A stretch of 64,000 nt of DNA from Persicaria tinctoria (Eukaryota > Streptophyta > Magnoliopsida > Caryophyllales > Polygonaceae): positions 34,718,967 through 34,782,966 of the forward strand of contig JBANSL010000004.1 of assembly GCA_037127255.1 (NCBI GenBank). The letters run 5' to 3'. This document shows positions 46,201-55,905 of the stretch, piece by piece. A program made the translations under genes and the position numbers. Each line of letters opens with the position of its first letter. Position 1 is the stretch's first letter. The notes below the pieces were generated by a model that saw only the letters and a program-made list of their open reading frames with translations, was not told where the DNA came from and ran no database searches.

Positions 46201-49200
46201 ATCAATTTCTGTCATGTACAAAGACGTTTTATGAGAAATTCAATGCTCTTTCTACACTCATTGTAAACCATGGTAATTCTAATTTAACATTAATACTTGC
46301 TTAAATTCTTACTTCATTTTGCTTTCAATTGATTATGCTTTGCTTTCATAGGTACAGACTCATCTGCTCAAGAAGAGTTTCTCAGCCTCCTAGGGGTTGC
46401 TCGGACTAGTCCATCTGTTCATCAATTTTGCATGCCCTGCATTTTTGCATCAGTATATGGCCTTGTTTAGTTATGATGTGGTTATGTGTTGTTCTAAATA
46501 GGGACTTAAGCGTGTAACAAAGGTTGTTTGTAGTACAGGAAAAGAGCTTCAGCTTATTGTACTGGATCACCTTCAGGTATGATTAGAATATTAGATCTTG
46601 ATGCAACTTTTGTTTTTGCATGTCTAATTTTTAATTTGTTTAATCATCAAGTCTTATGTTTTACGTGTGTTATATTGTGTGAAAGGATGTAATGGGGAGG
46701 GAAAAGGAAAAGAAGAAAGATGAATAAGAAAATCAATATCCAAATCTATTTAAGAATTGAAGGTTTAAGCCCTATTTAAAGACAATTTAAAAAAAATAGA
46801 GTCCTATTAGAATTGGAAGACGGATCCTAGTCTTATTAATCTAAAATGACTCCTTAAGCATTTCTTTATCATTTGCTATTAAGAAGTCTATCCTGAAACC
46901 TTGTAAGATGAATCAGCATTACCAGACTTTTGCCAGATAATGGACACTTCATCTTCTGCCATAACTTTTCATGTTAATGATGATTCTAGATCTTCAGTTG
47001 AATGGAAGATGTTTTTAAAACTCTAGAACTGTGTCTAATTCTTGGGGTTGGTTGTGATTCTTAGAGATGGAGATGATGAAGGAGAGGTTTACAAAGCTTC
47101 TTTTGGGGGAGGACATGTGAGGGGGCTTTTAGTAGTAGAAAAAGAAGAGATTCTGTCCAAGCCACTTGGATGCCTAAAGGTAAAGAACTCCCTCCCCTTT
47201 GCTTTGCAAATTACTTTCCCGAAGATATCTCTTGTTACCATCCCGAGCACAACCTCTTATGAATGATATTGATCAGGTGAGACAAGGACAGAGTTAGAGG
47301 AAGAGAAGGGGATTGTTATGCATTTCGTCATTGGTCACAGGTGCGAGTTGTTCTTCTATTGAACCTCCTATCGTATTTGCTCAACTAGACTTCATATGTT
47401 GTTTGAATTTGATTTGGAGGGTTATTGAACACAATCTCTCTTCTGATTGTAATTTCCCAAAAATCCTATGCACCTTGTGTTGCATTTGGGTGCATATGCT
47501 GATCCTTTTTCATTTTTTAATAGTTCTATAGCAGGGGTTGTACTAGATAAAGCAATTGACATTGAGAACAATAGGTATAGAGATATCTTGAGACTGTCAT
47601 GCTGTCTAATTTATGTTTCCCATACAATGCTGTCTAATTATAATAAGGCCTACTTTTCGGCCTTGTTATAAGATATAATGCAGTGGCCTTTGAGAGTAAC
47701 TTGATCTTAGACTGCCTACTTGAAACATGCCCTTTTTATTACATTTTCTACTCTTAAGCAATCTTTCAAGTTGACTATTTTGTGCTTCTCTCAAGTCCTG
47801 ACTCTTGGGCATGTAATTTGCTTCGAGCTGATTATTTATCATGGATTATTAAAATGCAGTAAGCTTTGCAATGAATAACATTGACGGAATGTTTGGTACA
47901 TTTTTCTATGAATTTGTTTTCTAGATTGCAATTTTAGGTTGATATTTGTCTCTAATTTGTTGATTCATATTGTATAGACTCTTTTTTGAAATTCATGAGC
48001 TCCATTGAAATTTATCTGTAATGGCCCTCCACTTGCGAGAGCACGAGCTGATTATGACTATCTCATCAAGCTTCTTCTAATCGGCGACATTGGTATGCAT
48101 ACTTCTCCCTCTTTTAAAGAGCTTCCACTTATGTTAACTTTCAAACGTGTAAAAAAATAACATCAGCTACGTTCTTGAATGTTTATAATATTGAATTGAG
48201 TTAACTTTATCTTTCCAGGACATTTTTGAAGCAAATTATGGAAGAAGCAAGATGTGATGGGAGCATATTCGGGGTGGAAACTTATTTTATCGAATCTTTA
48301 GTTCTCAAGTGTTAAGGTTTATAGCATTGAAATGCAAATGCTATGTTATATAATCATTTGTAATCTTTTGGTACTTATTAGAAACCTTTTAGTGTTAAAG
48401 TAAAAATGTTTTGGATTGAATATATTTTAAACCATGTTTTTTGAATATAAAAATTTGAGATTAAACTTGTTGGCTACTATTGTATTATTATTTATGTATG
48501 ATTTGTATATATATGTATATATAGGTTAAATGTGAAAATTTAGGAAGATATATCATGTTTTATCATTTTGACCTTTTGTGACGAAATAAAAAATTTATCA
48601 CAAAAAACAGTAATATGGGCTACAATTGAAAAATTTTGTCACGAAAAACAGGGCATTATGGGCGACAAAACTAGTACTTGAGGCGACAAATTTAACAAAT
48701 TTGTCACGAAAATTCTAGTGCGACGAAATTCGGATTTCATCACAAAAGAGCTAATTATTGCGACGAAATTTTCTTTTGTCGCTCATACTTTGGGCGACGG
48801 GGCTGAGGCGACGAACAGATGACGGAACTTTTTTTGTCACAAACCTGAAAGGGCGACGAAAAACACACTTTTGGCGACGAAACTGTTTGTCACAAAAAAC
48901 TGTTTTTCTTGTAGTGTAATATTATATTCAAGATCGAAATCTATCTTGCTTGTATAGTTTAGAGTACGATCATGTTCATTGTCAGCCCATTAATTAATTC
49001 AAGCAACTGCACGCTTCTTTTCCACTCTTTTTAAAGCATGAAACAAGCAAAGTCAGAATTCAAGTGCTTCCTCATACTAATTACGTACTAGAACTTACTC
49101 TAGTCTTGATTACAGTTCTTGACATTCATTGATTTCTCTATGGCATTGATTGAGTTGACGAAATATATATTGATGATTTTGGTAACAAATTACCAATATG

Positions 49201-49830
49201 AATGATTCAGGTGTCTGATAAAACCACTTAATCCCAGCGCAATTACATCAACATTGATGACGCCTTACATACTTGATTGCTTGCGCAAAATGATATTGCA
49301 GAAGAAATGGAGTGCACCATATCTAATAGATAGAGTTGTGAACCACATTCCCCAGCTCGAGATTGAGATAGGAAAGCTCAATTCCAAGAAGAAAGACTTG
49401 TTGTCGGAACTAGAAAAGGCTGACGAGCTCAACCACGATGATGAAGGAGAGAAGCGAGACAAAATTCCCTCTGTTTCCATCAATGAAGTTAAAAAAGGTA
49501 AAGTCATCATCCAAGTTTGCCAACAAAGAAATCGGGTTGATATCTTTTCCGAGATCCTTGAGAAGCTCGAGTATGAAGGCATGGAGGTTTTGGATGCTTC
49601 GGTATATGATTCTTCTGAGGATAGATTTTGCCATCATATCCATGTCCAGGTCAGTTTCGTATAACAACCTCCTATATAGAGTAACCAATGAGCTATAATG
49701 TGCATGTGTGTGTGCATATGTGTGTGTGTTGATAGATGAAGTTGTCTACCTTTTGCAGACGGATGAAAGTTCAGTTGGTGCTGACTATGTTGCAGAATTG
49801 AACGCAAAACTAGTTACATGGTTGACATAA
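34024..49830 (+). CDS. bHLH transcription factor, subgroup Ib (ORG2/ORG3)-like, three exons, exon 1 interrupted by a CACTA element
   Basis: Joined exons are 34024-34271 plus 39863-40064 (exon 1, split by a CACTA element), 49302-49649 (exon 2) and 49759-49830 (exon 3): 870 nt, 289 residues, no frameshift. The basic region holds H120, E124 and R128 in HNAKERVRR, the H-E-R set that contacts E-boxes. Helix 1 is LKSGYMALRSLLP (131-143); helix 2 begins at WSAPYLIDRVVNHIPQL (153-169), with a leucine-rich extension after it. The exon 1/2 break between helices and the three-exon layout match subgroup Ib factors, which in Arabidopsis act with FIT in iron uptake. That role is inferred from family only. 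Intron 1 is 9.2 kb because it holds a Copia and another CACTA element. Unless the exonic insertion is spliced out or excised, the product would be truncated before the DNA-binding domain. Confidence 0.75.
34272..34605. repeat. Left terminal/subterminal repeats of CACTA element 2
   Basis: GGCGACGAAC and GTCGCCTGAA words recur in both orientations, interrupted by poly(A) runs near 34550 and 34610. Confidence 0.85.
34606..36057. other. Interior of CACTA element 2, left part
   Basis: Contains a plus-strand open stretch (about 34855-35041) reading MRAEKASYPKPVVDPTS then SKAPIFTKSLSKAIDDLEAS, ending in a stop at 35042. It looks like a terminal exon of an unidentified captured gene. The rest is intron-like AT-rich DNA. 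TAGAGTTTAGAATTGCAAA recurs at about 35137, 35749 and 35820. Confidence 0.4.
36058..36127 (-). pseudogene. Captured TPR exon of SGT1
   Basis: After an acceptor ATTGTAG, the minus strand reads AAADANRAIELDPSVAKAF then IRKG and a GT donor. ADANKAIELDPSxxKAYLRKG is the signature of the third TPR unit of plant SGT1, a co-chaperone of HSP90 and SCF complexes. One exon only, so it is a passenger fragment in the CACTA element. Confidence 0.7.
36128..38180. other. Interior of CACTA element 2, right part
   Basis: AT-rich, then a GC-richer patch (36870-37500) with leader-like open frames on both strands. The minus strand holds a duplicated GAGGCGAGAGG(A/T) block (37390-37430). It may be the 5' region of the captured SGT1-like gene, which would read on the minus strand. 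No further domain is recognised. Confidence 0.35.
38181..38965. repeat. 80-bp minisatellite, about 10 copies
   Basis: TATAGTATTATAATAAGAAT recurs exactly every 80 bp at 38201, 38281, 38361, 38441, 38521, 38601, 38681, 38761, 38841 and 38921, with only a few substitutions per copy. Each unit holds an imperfect palindrome: AACCTTATAGTA opposes TAGTATAAGGTT. The near-identity of copies shows recent expansion or homogenisation. It is inside CACTA element 2. Confidence 0.97.
38966..39340. other. AT-rich tail of the minisatellite region
   Basis: Short repeats of TATGGTTTTAAAA and AACATTGTAAA, strongly AT-rich and non-coding. Confidence 0.5.
39341..39859. repeat. Right terminal/subterminal repeats of CACTA element 2
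   Basis: Clusters of TCAGGCGAC(G/C)AAC and GTCGCCTGAA lead to the end TCTGGCGTAGTG. Confidence 0.85.
39863..40064 (+). CDS. bHLH exon 1, 3' part with basic region and helix 1
   Basis: Resumes exactly after the AGT duplication (39860-39862). The codon split by the insertion becomes GTT, and the frame stays open to a GTTAGT donor at 40065. It carries the KKMDHNAKERVRRLH basic region. The local ATG-led frame beginning at 39882 could start translation downstream of the transposon and would keep the whole bHLH domain. Confidence 0.75.
40065..40283 (+). other. Start of bHLH intron 1
   Basis: AT-rich intron sequence after the GTTAGT donor, ending at the Copia target site. No other feature seen. 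Confidence 0.6.
40284..40597 (-). repeat. 3' LTR of the deleted Copia element
   Basis: 314 bp with TG...CA ends. It matches 42419-42769 closely apart from indels, notably a segment of about 40 bp absent here (compare 42640-42690). Confidence 0.9.
40777..42398 (-). pseudogene. Copia gag-protease fused to RNase H remnant
   Basis: Gag begins near 42398 (FTGRNYFSLWQIKMRALL), with an in-frame TAG at 42042-42044 and continuation LLLELRNIDVKVEDEDVA to about 41700. A frameshift there precedes a CCHC knuckle (CNYCKEKGHWKNDC near 41690-41650). Protease shows WYLDSGASYHICP (near 41525) and a GAG-pre-integrase segment follows to a TAA at 41218-41220. The same frame then jumps to the RNase H end (GFSDSDYTSDMDSRRSMTGY, STTEAEYMAL, HHEKTKHIDVRYH). 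The integrase and YVDD region expected between is absent, a deletion of roughly 2-2.5 kb judged from the family's normal order. Confidence 0.85.
42419..42769 (-). repeat. 5' LTR of the deleted Copia element
   Basis: 351 bp with TG...CA ends, followed inward (minus strand) by the primer-binding site at 42405-42416. Confidence 0.9.
42770..44536. other. bHLH intron 1 between the Copia and CACTA element 3
   Basis: No supported gene. The minus-strand frames at 43029-43530 are short and overlap a repeat-like segment. A tandem duplication of 67 bp lies at 43681-43815. The last bases TAA (44534-44536) are the target site of CACTA element 3. Confidence 0.5.
43681..43815. repeat. Tandem duplication, 67-bp period, two copies
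   Basis: GAGATTGGGAGTGAATTGGG starts at 43681 and again at 43748, and the following 45 bases (through CCAACATAATAAG) match with three differences. Confidence 0.9.
44750..47065 (+). pseudogene. Captured multi-exon pieces of an unidentified gene or genes
   Basis: Plus-strand exon-like pieces are separated by intron-like DNA: LNLDEHFYDFKLEYEIVSDF (44955-45075); QNLQPAFFEATKADLKSLLG then FFLPAAELNQL (45495-45600); SSAQEEFLSLLGVARTSPSV (46355-46425); and LKRVTKVVCSTGKELQLIVL then DHLQ with a GTATGA donor (46500-46577). LLGxA repeats in two of them hint at one helical-repeat protein. I cannot name it. The pieces are passengers of the CACTA element. Confidence 0.45.
47064..47120 (+). pseudogene. 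Captured PRONE-domain fragment of a RopGEF
   Basis: Reads EMMKERFTKLLLGEDM and then TGA (47118-47120), followed by GG. The sequence EMMKERFAKLLLGEDMSGxGKG opens the PRONE catalytic domain of plant Rop guanine nucleotide exchange factors. The serine codon after GEDM has become a stop, so this piece is dead. Confidence 0.75.
48021..48091 (+). pseudogene. Captured first exon of a RABE (Rab8-like) GTPase
   Basis: Reads RARADYDYLIKLLLIGD followed by a GT donor (48092). Plant RABE proteins start MAxxPARARxDYDYLIKLLLIGDSGVGKS, with an intron close to the P-loop. A one-base deletion in GGCCCTCCA shifts the frame between the ATG (48021) and this segment. The P-loop itself is absent. Confidence 0.75.
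48092..48574. other. Interior of CACTA element 3, right part
   Basis: AT-rich intron-like sequence after the Rab exon donor. No further exon recognised. Confidence 0.45.
49302..49649 (+). CDS. bHLH exon 2: helix 2, coiled coil and C-terminal regulatory domain
   Basis: Acceptor ATTGCAG at 49295-49301, donor GTCAGT at 49650; 116 codons in phase 0. Helix 2 (KKWSAPYLIDRVVNHIPQLE) is followed by a K/E/L-rich extension, then KVIIQVCQQRNRVDIFSEIL and MEVLDASVYDSSEDRFCHHI. The second half has the alternating pattern of the ACT-like C-terminal fold seen in this bHLH group. Confidence 0.8.
49759..49830 (+). CDS. bHLH exon 3 (last 23 codons and stop)
   Basis: Acceptor TTTTGCAG at 49751-49758. Encodes DESSVGADYVAELNAKLVTW and ends LT-TAA at 49830. 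A short third exon at this place is normal for subgroup Ib genes. The AT-rich 3' region to about 50110 is the likely untranslated end. Confidence 0.75.
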   Translation, partial: TDESSVGADYVAELNAKLVTWLT

Positions 49831-50459
49831 TCTACTTATCAAACCTTGCATTTGCTTGTGTATAGTTTCAGTATATCTATTTCTATTTCTATTTTTATTT
49901 TTTTTGTTTTGGAAAGATGAGTAGTCAGAAGTATATTCCTTGTAATTTGATGGAGGAATCCGAATATGGTGGCTAATTTGTAGAGTATTGTTGTATTAGA
50001 GAAGTTAGAAGGCAATGAATGAAGATCATCATTCATTTAATATTATATGTATAGATATGTATATTGTATAGATTCATATTTGTAAATTACAAAATGCATG
50101 ACAACCATATATATAACATGCATACAAGGGGCAAGTTAATTATGTCGGTGATTTTTGATATCATTTGCGTACACATAGCATCTCTTCTTGTTTGAGGGAA
50201 CCCTCTATTTGCTCAGGCGGAACCTTCTTTAATTTGTATGGCCTGGAACTCACAAACTAATTCGGTATCCTTACTTTTGCTCAAAAAAAAAAATTTGGTA
50301 TCCTTACAAATGGATTTTGGATCCTGAATCCCAGCTAGGACATTCAATCCTCAATCCTTTTGCTAGGCCCAAACACATCGGCCCAGCACTTAGGGCTCGT
50401 TAAGTTACAAACCCCGAATTTGTTTCCGAGGTAGGGAACCGAGGATCGTTCCTACTGAA
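49831..50459. other. bHLH 3' flank
   Basis: AT-rich 3' untranslated and intergenic DNA with a CT/TTTTTA-rich run near 49880. No gene seen. Confidence 0.5.
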
Positions 50460-51400
50460 GGTATATCCCGTTAGACTATTACCCAAATTTGTATTAAGTT
50501 TTCGAGCGAGGATTTATTCCTAGGATAAACAAGAATGGGGATATGGGATCCCCTTTGGCGAAGATCCTGAGAGGGGAAGAACATATTTGTTGGGTCGTTG
50601 TTAACTAGTACCGAAAATGATATAGTCGTTACGCATTCCATAACCCAAGTGATGAAAGTTGGGTGTAACCCGAATTGATCTAAAATATTTTTTTGTGAAG
50701 TTCCAAATTTCCAATCTACACTATCGTACGCTTTCTCCATGTCTAGTTTAATTGTCAACCATCCCTCGTGTCCCGTATGCGATCTGAAAGAGTGGAAAAT
50801 TTCTTGGACTATCATAACATTATCTTGAATGACCCCGTTTGACACAAAAGCATCTTGCAACGGGTGAATTTATTTGCCGATATTTATTTTAATTCTTTCC
50901 GTAAATTTTTTTTAAATGATTGTATATAATGTAGAACATAATCTAATTGGGTGATAGTAATTGGTAATAATAAGGTTATCCTACTTTTGTAGTAAAGAAA
51001 TGAATGTGTGGTTTATTTGTGTAAGAATTTCCTCGGAGTGGAAAAAATCCTTTACATCTATAATGATAGAGACACCTACAATATCTCAGCATTTCTTATA
51101 GAATTCAGTTGTAATTCCATCAGAATCTAGGGATTTATTATTACCCAAACTAAACATTGCAAATTTTATTTCATTGTTGGATGGATGTTGAATGAGGAAT
51201 TCATTTTCGGCTATAGTAATTGAGAGTGGGATTAGACTAAGCATTTCATTAAGAAGTCTATCATCAATATGCTCTTTTGTTAATCGAAAATAATTTTGAA
51301 ATTCGTTCATGACATTTTCCTCTCTTACTAATAATTTCATATTTGTTAGTAATAAGCATAAAATTATTAAAAACAAATTATGAAAAAACTAATTTTATAG
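50460..51400 (-). pseudogene. Decayed L1 reverse transcriptase fragment
   Basis: On the minus strand, NEFLIQHPSNNEIKFAMFSL then GNNKSLDSDGITTEFYKKC (51190-51086), and QDAFVSNGVIQDNVMIVQEI then FHSF and LDMEKAYDSVDW (50860-50700), align to the RT of the LINE at 18-22 kb (PGPDGMTAEFYKK, QGAFVSDRAIQDNILIAHEI). Many frameshifts and stops are present, and no FADD box remains. It is the same lineage but much older. Confidence 0.85.
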
Positions 51401-51483
51401 GATTTTTATCTAAGATATCAAAAGTGTTAAAAGAAAGTCTAATTAATTAGTATATAAAGATATCAAAGATATCCATACACTAA

Positions 51484-52270
51484 TCCTTACTATTATAAAA
51501 GAGCCGGAAGAGCTCACTATCGGACCGTCCATTCACGTTTCTTAAAATCTCATATCAACGGCTGGCTTCTTTCTTCGTTTCTCCACCTCCTTCCTGTTGA
51601 TTTCTCCACCTCCTGCTTCCTCCGCTTCGTCTTTCGTTTCGCTACCTCCTTCTTCCTGTTGATAATATCTCCACCTCCTGCTTCCTCAAGTTCGACGCCT
51701 CCTCCTAATATCTAATTCACCACGCTGGCTTTCCATCTCTTGATTTCTACCGCCCTCTCCCCGCCGCTCTCCGCATCGCTTTCGAGTCGCCAGGTCTGCC
51801 ATCGCCGATTCCGCATCGTAGCGGAGTCCTCGGGCGAGTCACCGGGTCTTGATTGCGCTTCCAACTTCCGTACTCGCCAACTTTAAGGTTAGTCTTCAGT
51901 CTCCACCGCCTTTACTGATCTCCACCCCGATGGTGAGTTGCTTTCCACTTGCTAAATTTGGCTATTTTATTTCCCGATTTCAGGGTTTTAAATTTCGATT
52001 TTTGATTTCAACTTGCTCAATTTTTCTGTTTGAATTTTGATTGCCCGATTTTAGGGTTTTCAATTTCGCTATTTGATTCTCAATTTGAATTGTCTGATTT
52101 TAGGATTTTCGGAGTTTATTACTCTCATTTGTTTTAGTTATCTGTTCTTTTTGTTTTATGGTTTCCACAAAGGTGCTTTCCCTTTTCCTTTGTTCCAGTG
52201 AGAATTCCTGTCCAAAAGCTTTCTATCATAGGCTATCATACATATTTCAATGATGTCTGCGGTAAGAAGT
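51484..52270 (+). other. Helitron left part, CT-rich leader-like DNA
   Basis: CT-rich sequence (51540-51860) resembling a captured gene's 5' leader, followed by T-rich intron-like DNA with GATTTTAGGG(A/T)TTT repeated near 51980 and 52050. No domain seen. Confidence 0.4.
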
Positions 52271-52315
52271 TAACAATTGCTAACATTGCAGATATTCAAA
52301 CTTTTGGTTTGAGAT

Positions 52316-52422
52316 AACACAGGCTCTGCAACGTCTATGCTCTCAAGCCTTGAAGTTCCAGAAGCGAGTAATTTGGTGTCAGACATACTGGGACTGGCTC
52401 TGGAATCCAAGAGTTCAGGAAG
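52316..52422 (+). pseudogene. Captured exon of an unidentified gene in the Helitron
   Basis: An open segment reads NTGSATSMLSSLEVPEASNL then VSDILGLALESKSSGR and meets a GTATGT donor at about 52422. It looks like a true exon. The family is not recognised. Confidence 0.4.
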
Positions 52423-52864
52423 GTATGTGCTGTGTCTTTTTAGATCTTGCACTTTATCTCACATTACTTGCCTTCTTCTCCGATGTCATTGTTTAGTATA
52501 TCAATAACTTGGATGTCTGGTTGATTGTTGAATCAATATGGTTCTACAACTTCCAGTGCAATGATGGACTTTGTTTGACTTTTTTTTATAAGTGGTTTTA
52601 TTAACTGGGGAGTTTTTATGAAAATAGCCTGTGAAGCAGGAATTATAGTCATTGATTTTGTGTAATTTTTGAGAAATTGCGACTTAAGAGCTCATTGCCT
52701 TCTTTCTTTGACACACATTTGTATATTAAAGCGCCAAGTCTTCTATTGAATTAGTGAAGTGGTTCCTGAAATGTGAGTTATTAGGGGTAAATATTTGAGT
52801 CATCCAAATAGCCATGTGTCTTGGGGCGTTTGAGGTAGAGATTGGAATCTTTTGTATGCGAGTG

Positions 52865-53765
52865 TTTTAATGGGTTAGACTTGTAGTTCGAATTGTTTGT
52901 GATCAATTTCAGAGGCTTGGTTAAGGATTTGTGCCTTCAAATGGAGGTTTAGGACCTTGAAATTGAGGATTGAGATCCTTAAATTAAGGGTTATGGCCTT
53001 GAAATTGAGGATCAAGGACTTTAAATTGATGATTAGGACCTTTAAATTGAAGATCGGGGCTGTGAACTTGAGATTATGGCTTTCAAACTCAGGATTGGGG
53101 ACTTCAAATTGAGGGTTATAGTCTTCAAAATTGAGGATTAGGAATTTGGAATTGAGGATTGGCTCCATGAGATTTAAAATTAGGGTTCTGAAAATGCAAA
53201 TGACTATCTCGATATTGAAAATTAGGGTTTGATATAAAGCTTTGTGGTCTTTCTGAGATTTGGGTTTGTAGTTCATATTTTTATGGGTTAGACTTGTAGT
53301 TCGAATTGTTTGTGATCAATTTCAGAGGTTTGGTCTACAAAATCAGTCGCTTAATGGTCTTTAAATCATGTATTTGTGCCTTGAAATGGAGGTTTATGGC
53401 CTTGAAATTGAGGATTGAGATCTTTAAATTAAGGATTATGGCTTTGATCCTCCCTCAAGGCCTTTAAGTTGATGATGAGGACCTTTAAATTGAGGATCCG
53501 GGTTTGTGAACTTGAGATTATGGCTTACAAACTCAGGATTCGGGACTTCAAATTCAGGGTTACAGTGTTGAAATTGAGGATTAGGAATTTGGAATTGAGG
53601 ACTGGCTCCATGAGATTTTAAATTAGGGTTTTTAAAATGCAAATTAGTATCTTGAAATTGAAAATTAGGGTTTGATCTAAAGCTTTGTGGTCTTGCTGAG
53701 ATTTGGGTTTGTAATTCCTTTTTCTATGGGTTAGACTTTAGTTCGAATTGTTTGTGAAAGAAACA
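52865..53765 (-). repeat. Hierarchical minisatellite: about 21-bp motif inside a roughly 420-bp duplicated block
   Basis: The short motif, TTGAAATTGAGGATTAGGACC with variations, recurs some 30 times. The block opening GGGTTAGACTTGTAGTTCGA occurs at about 52873 and 53284, and a third opening (GGGTTAGACTTTAGTTCGAA) lies at about 53727. On the minus strand the array stays open for 133 codons (53276-52875) as a heptad-like NPQFEVPNPEF / ILNFK pattern. No known protein is recognised. Confidence 0.85.
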
Positions 53766-55557
53766 TATTCCAATTATAGTCTTTTTCTATGTGAGGTGCT
53801 CTGATCTTTGAAATCAAAATTTCCGGCTGGTTCATGCTTAGTAAGATGCTCATCGACTATAAATAAATTAATTTGAAAAAATTGTGAAAAGAATAACATT
53901 TGTTGATTAATAAAATTGAGATTTTGATATGGAAATCCTACTGTATTGTCTGAATCGGTAAATAGATAGATAGGTGGCTTAAAAGCCCAGAAGTGACAGA
54001 AAATAAGACCAAACGATGGGTCTTATGTAAAATGAGCTACCTAACCCACAAATTCCAACTCTCAAAAGTGTTACACCACAAGATATCACCCTCACTGTAT
54101 TGTTCATAAAGCAAATAGATACAAGTCATGAATCATATTATGTGACGCTGATTCTCCTCCATAGTAGTCATTTCTGTCCATGTGAAGAACCTAGAAGGCA
54201 AGACTTGATCCATAAAAATCAAAGTAGAGATACTACCTATACCTATAACATAATAGCCCAGTCACATTGAAGCTCAATGGTTTACCTCAAATCATGATGA
54301 ATAAAATAAAATAAAAGCAACGATCTTATGGAGCTGAAACAAATGTACAATGTTTTAACCATGAATAACATCCTTCAAACTTCCAAAAAAGAACTTGTAC
54401 TCTCTCCCTATCTCCCCAAATCACACAGAATTGTTACACCAGGTTGTTTAGTCTTGCTAACGTTAAGATAATCTCTTAAGCCATGTTTATATATCTTCCT
54501 ATAACAAACATAAAAGGTCACAACACTGCAGATGTGTCTACAAGAACAAGTTCATGCAATTGTTAAATTGGTTAATTTTATGGTTACTTTCCTATTAGAA
54601 CTTGGAATGAAACGCAATCTTCTCTTCCTGGACTACTCCTGAGCAATCAGAGATATAAAGGATTTAATTAAATTGCGTTGGGATGAGCCGAGGTGGAGCT
54701 ACCACAATCTACTCCAGCTCCAAGATCTCAACAGATCCAGGCTCTATTGATTGGACAAGACTTTATCCAATTTATTTAGTTATGTTACCCTTAATTTCTT
54801 ATAATTACTCTAAATGAAGAACAACATCAATAATCAAAGATTCAATCCATTGTTGTAGCTAACTTATCTGGTTCATCCCATTCTCTTGAATCTGCATATG
54901 TTACATGAATGCTTTCATCTTCCTTTATTAATCTGAAGTTTTTAGAGAAGCTGTAAGTCCCAACCCAAGTGTGATTCTTTGATCTCATTAATCATACATG
55001 CATTCAAAGCCAATAAACTCACTTAATTCCTTTTGTAGGGAGTTTCGGGATGATATCTCAATGGTCCACTAACTAATTACCTTAGCAGCATGGAGAACTT
55101 TAAAACTTCAGAGGTTGCATGAAACACTTTCACTGGTTCTATACTGAACACGTGGGTAGCCATCTAAATATGATGTAAGCCCCTCGCTCATTCTTCCATC
55201 ACTTCCATCTCTATGACCTTTTTCCTATCCAGTACTCACTTTCCCTTATAGAGTTCTAAATTGAATTCTTTATTCCTATAAGAATTTTAGCATTTCATTT
55301 CTTGTTGCAGTTTCATGTATGCACATTACTTGTTTGTTTATATAGCAAAGATTTCATTTATAATGGGAGCAAAGATATTATTAGGTAGTTTGGTTTTATT
55401 TCCCATCAAAGTTATAATTGGCTTTACTCTACTTATTGGTTTGTTGATACAAATTTAGTCACTTGACAATCTATTTATCATTCTTTTCATTTTACCCTGC
55501 TTTATATATTCCCTTTTCTATTCTGTAACAACCAGAGAACCTATTGATGGATGCACA
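53766..55557. other. Helitron middle part, no gene seen
   Basis: AT-rich intron-like sequence with short frames only. Confidence 0.45.
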
Positions 55558-55905
55558 CAGATTTTTGATTGAGTGCACTATCTCAGCAAGTTTGGGTTAT
55601 TTTATTAAGCTCCTTAGCAAATTTAAAGTTTCCAGTCTATATTTTCTTTAGCTATCATCTTATTGAATCTGGTAAAGCTTTGCTACGATCTAACATGATT
55701 TATCAATATTCTTCTTTGGGAAAATGGGTTACTAAAAACATTTGGAACTCTAACTTATGTTGCTCCGGAGGTGAATTGCTCAATATATTTGCATTTCTCT
55801 ATCAAGTGATCTGTTTTTGTTTTGCTTCTCTTAACTTGTTCCTTTTATCTTTAGGTTATCAAAAACAAAAGGTATGATGGAGCTCAAGCTGATTTGTGGT
55901 CCCAT
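55558..55905 (+). pseudogene. Captured CIPK (SnRK3) kinase exons
   Basis: Three pieces in order on the plus strand: DF-stop-LSALSQQV (near 55566-55600; TGA replaces the glycine of DFG), GTLTYVAPE with a GT donor (55742-55770), and, after a TTTTATCTTTAG acceptor, VIKNKRYDGAQADLWS (55857-55905). In order these match activation loop to subdomain IX of CBL-interacting protein kinases (DFGLSALxQQ...CGTxxYVAPEV...KGYDGxxADLWSCG). The DFG stop and missing N-lobe make it non-functional. Confidence 0.75.

Larger units (their letters stand above)
44537..48916. mobile_element. CACTA element 3, 4.4 kb, in bHLH intron 1, carrying host gene fragments
   Basis: The ends are CACTACAAGAAAAATAATTT and, inverted, CACTACAAGAAAAACAGTT, a strong match. 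The TSD TAA lies at 44534-44536 and 48917-48919. Subterminal (T)GGGCGACAAA / TTTGTCGCCC motifs fill 44555-44740 and 48575-48905. No transposase seen. The interior has exon-like pieces of at least four genes on the plus strand, including RopGEF and a Rab. Confidence 0.93.

Noticed and set aside
47042..47266. 74-codon plus-strand ORF over the RopGEF fragment
   Set aside because: The recognisable PRONE peptide is in a different frame and ends in a stop, so the ORF is incidental.
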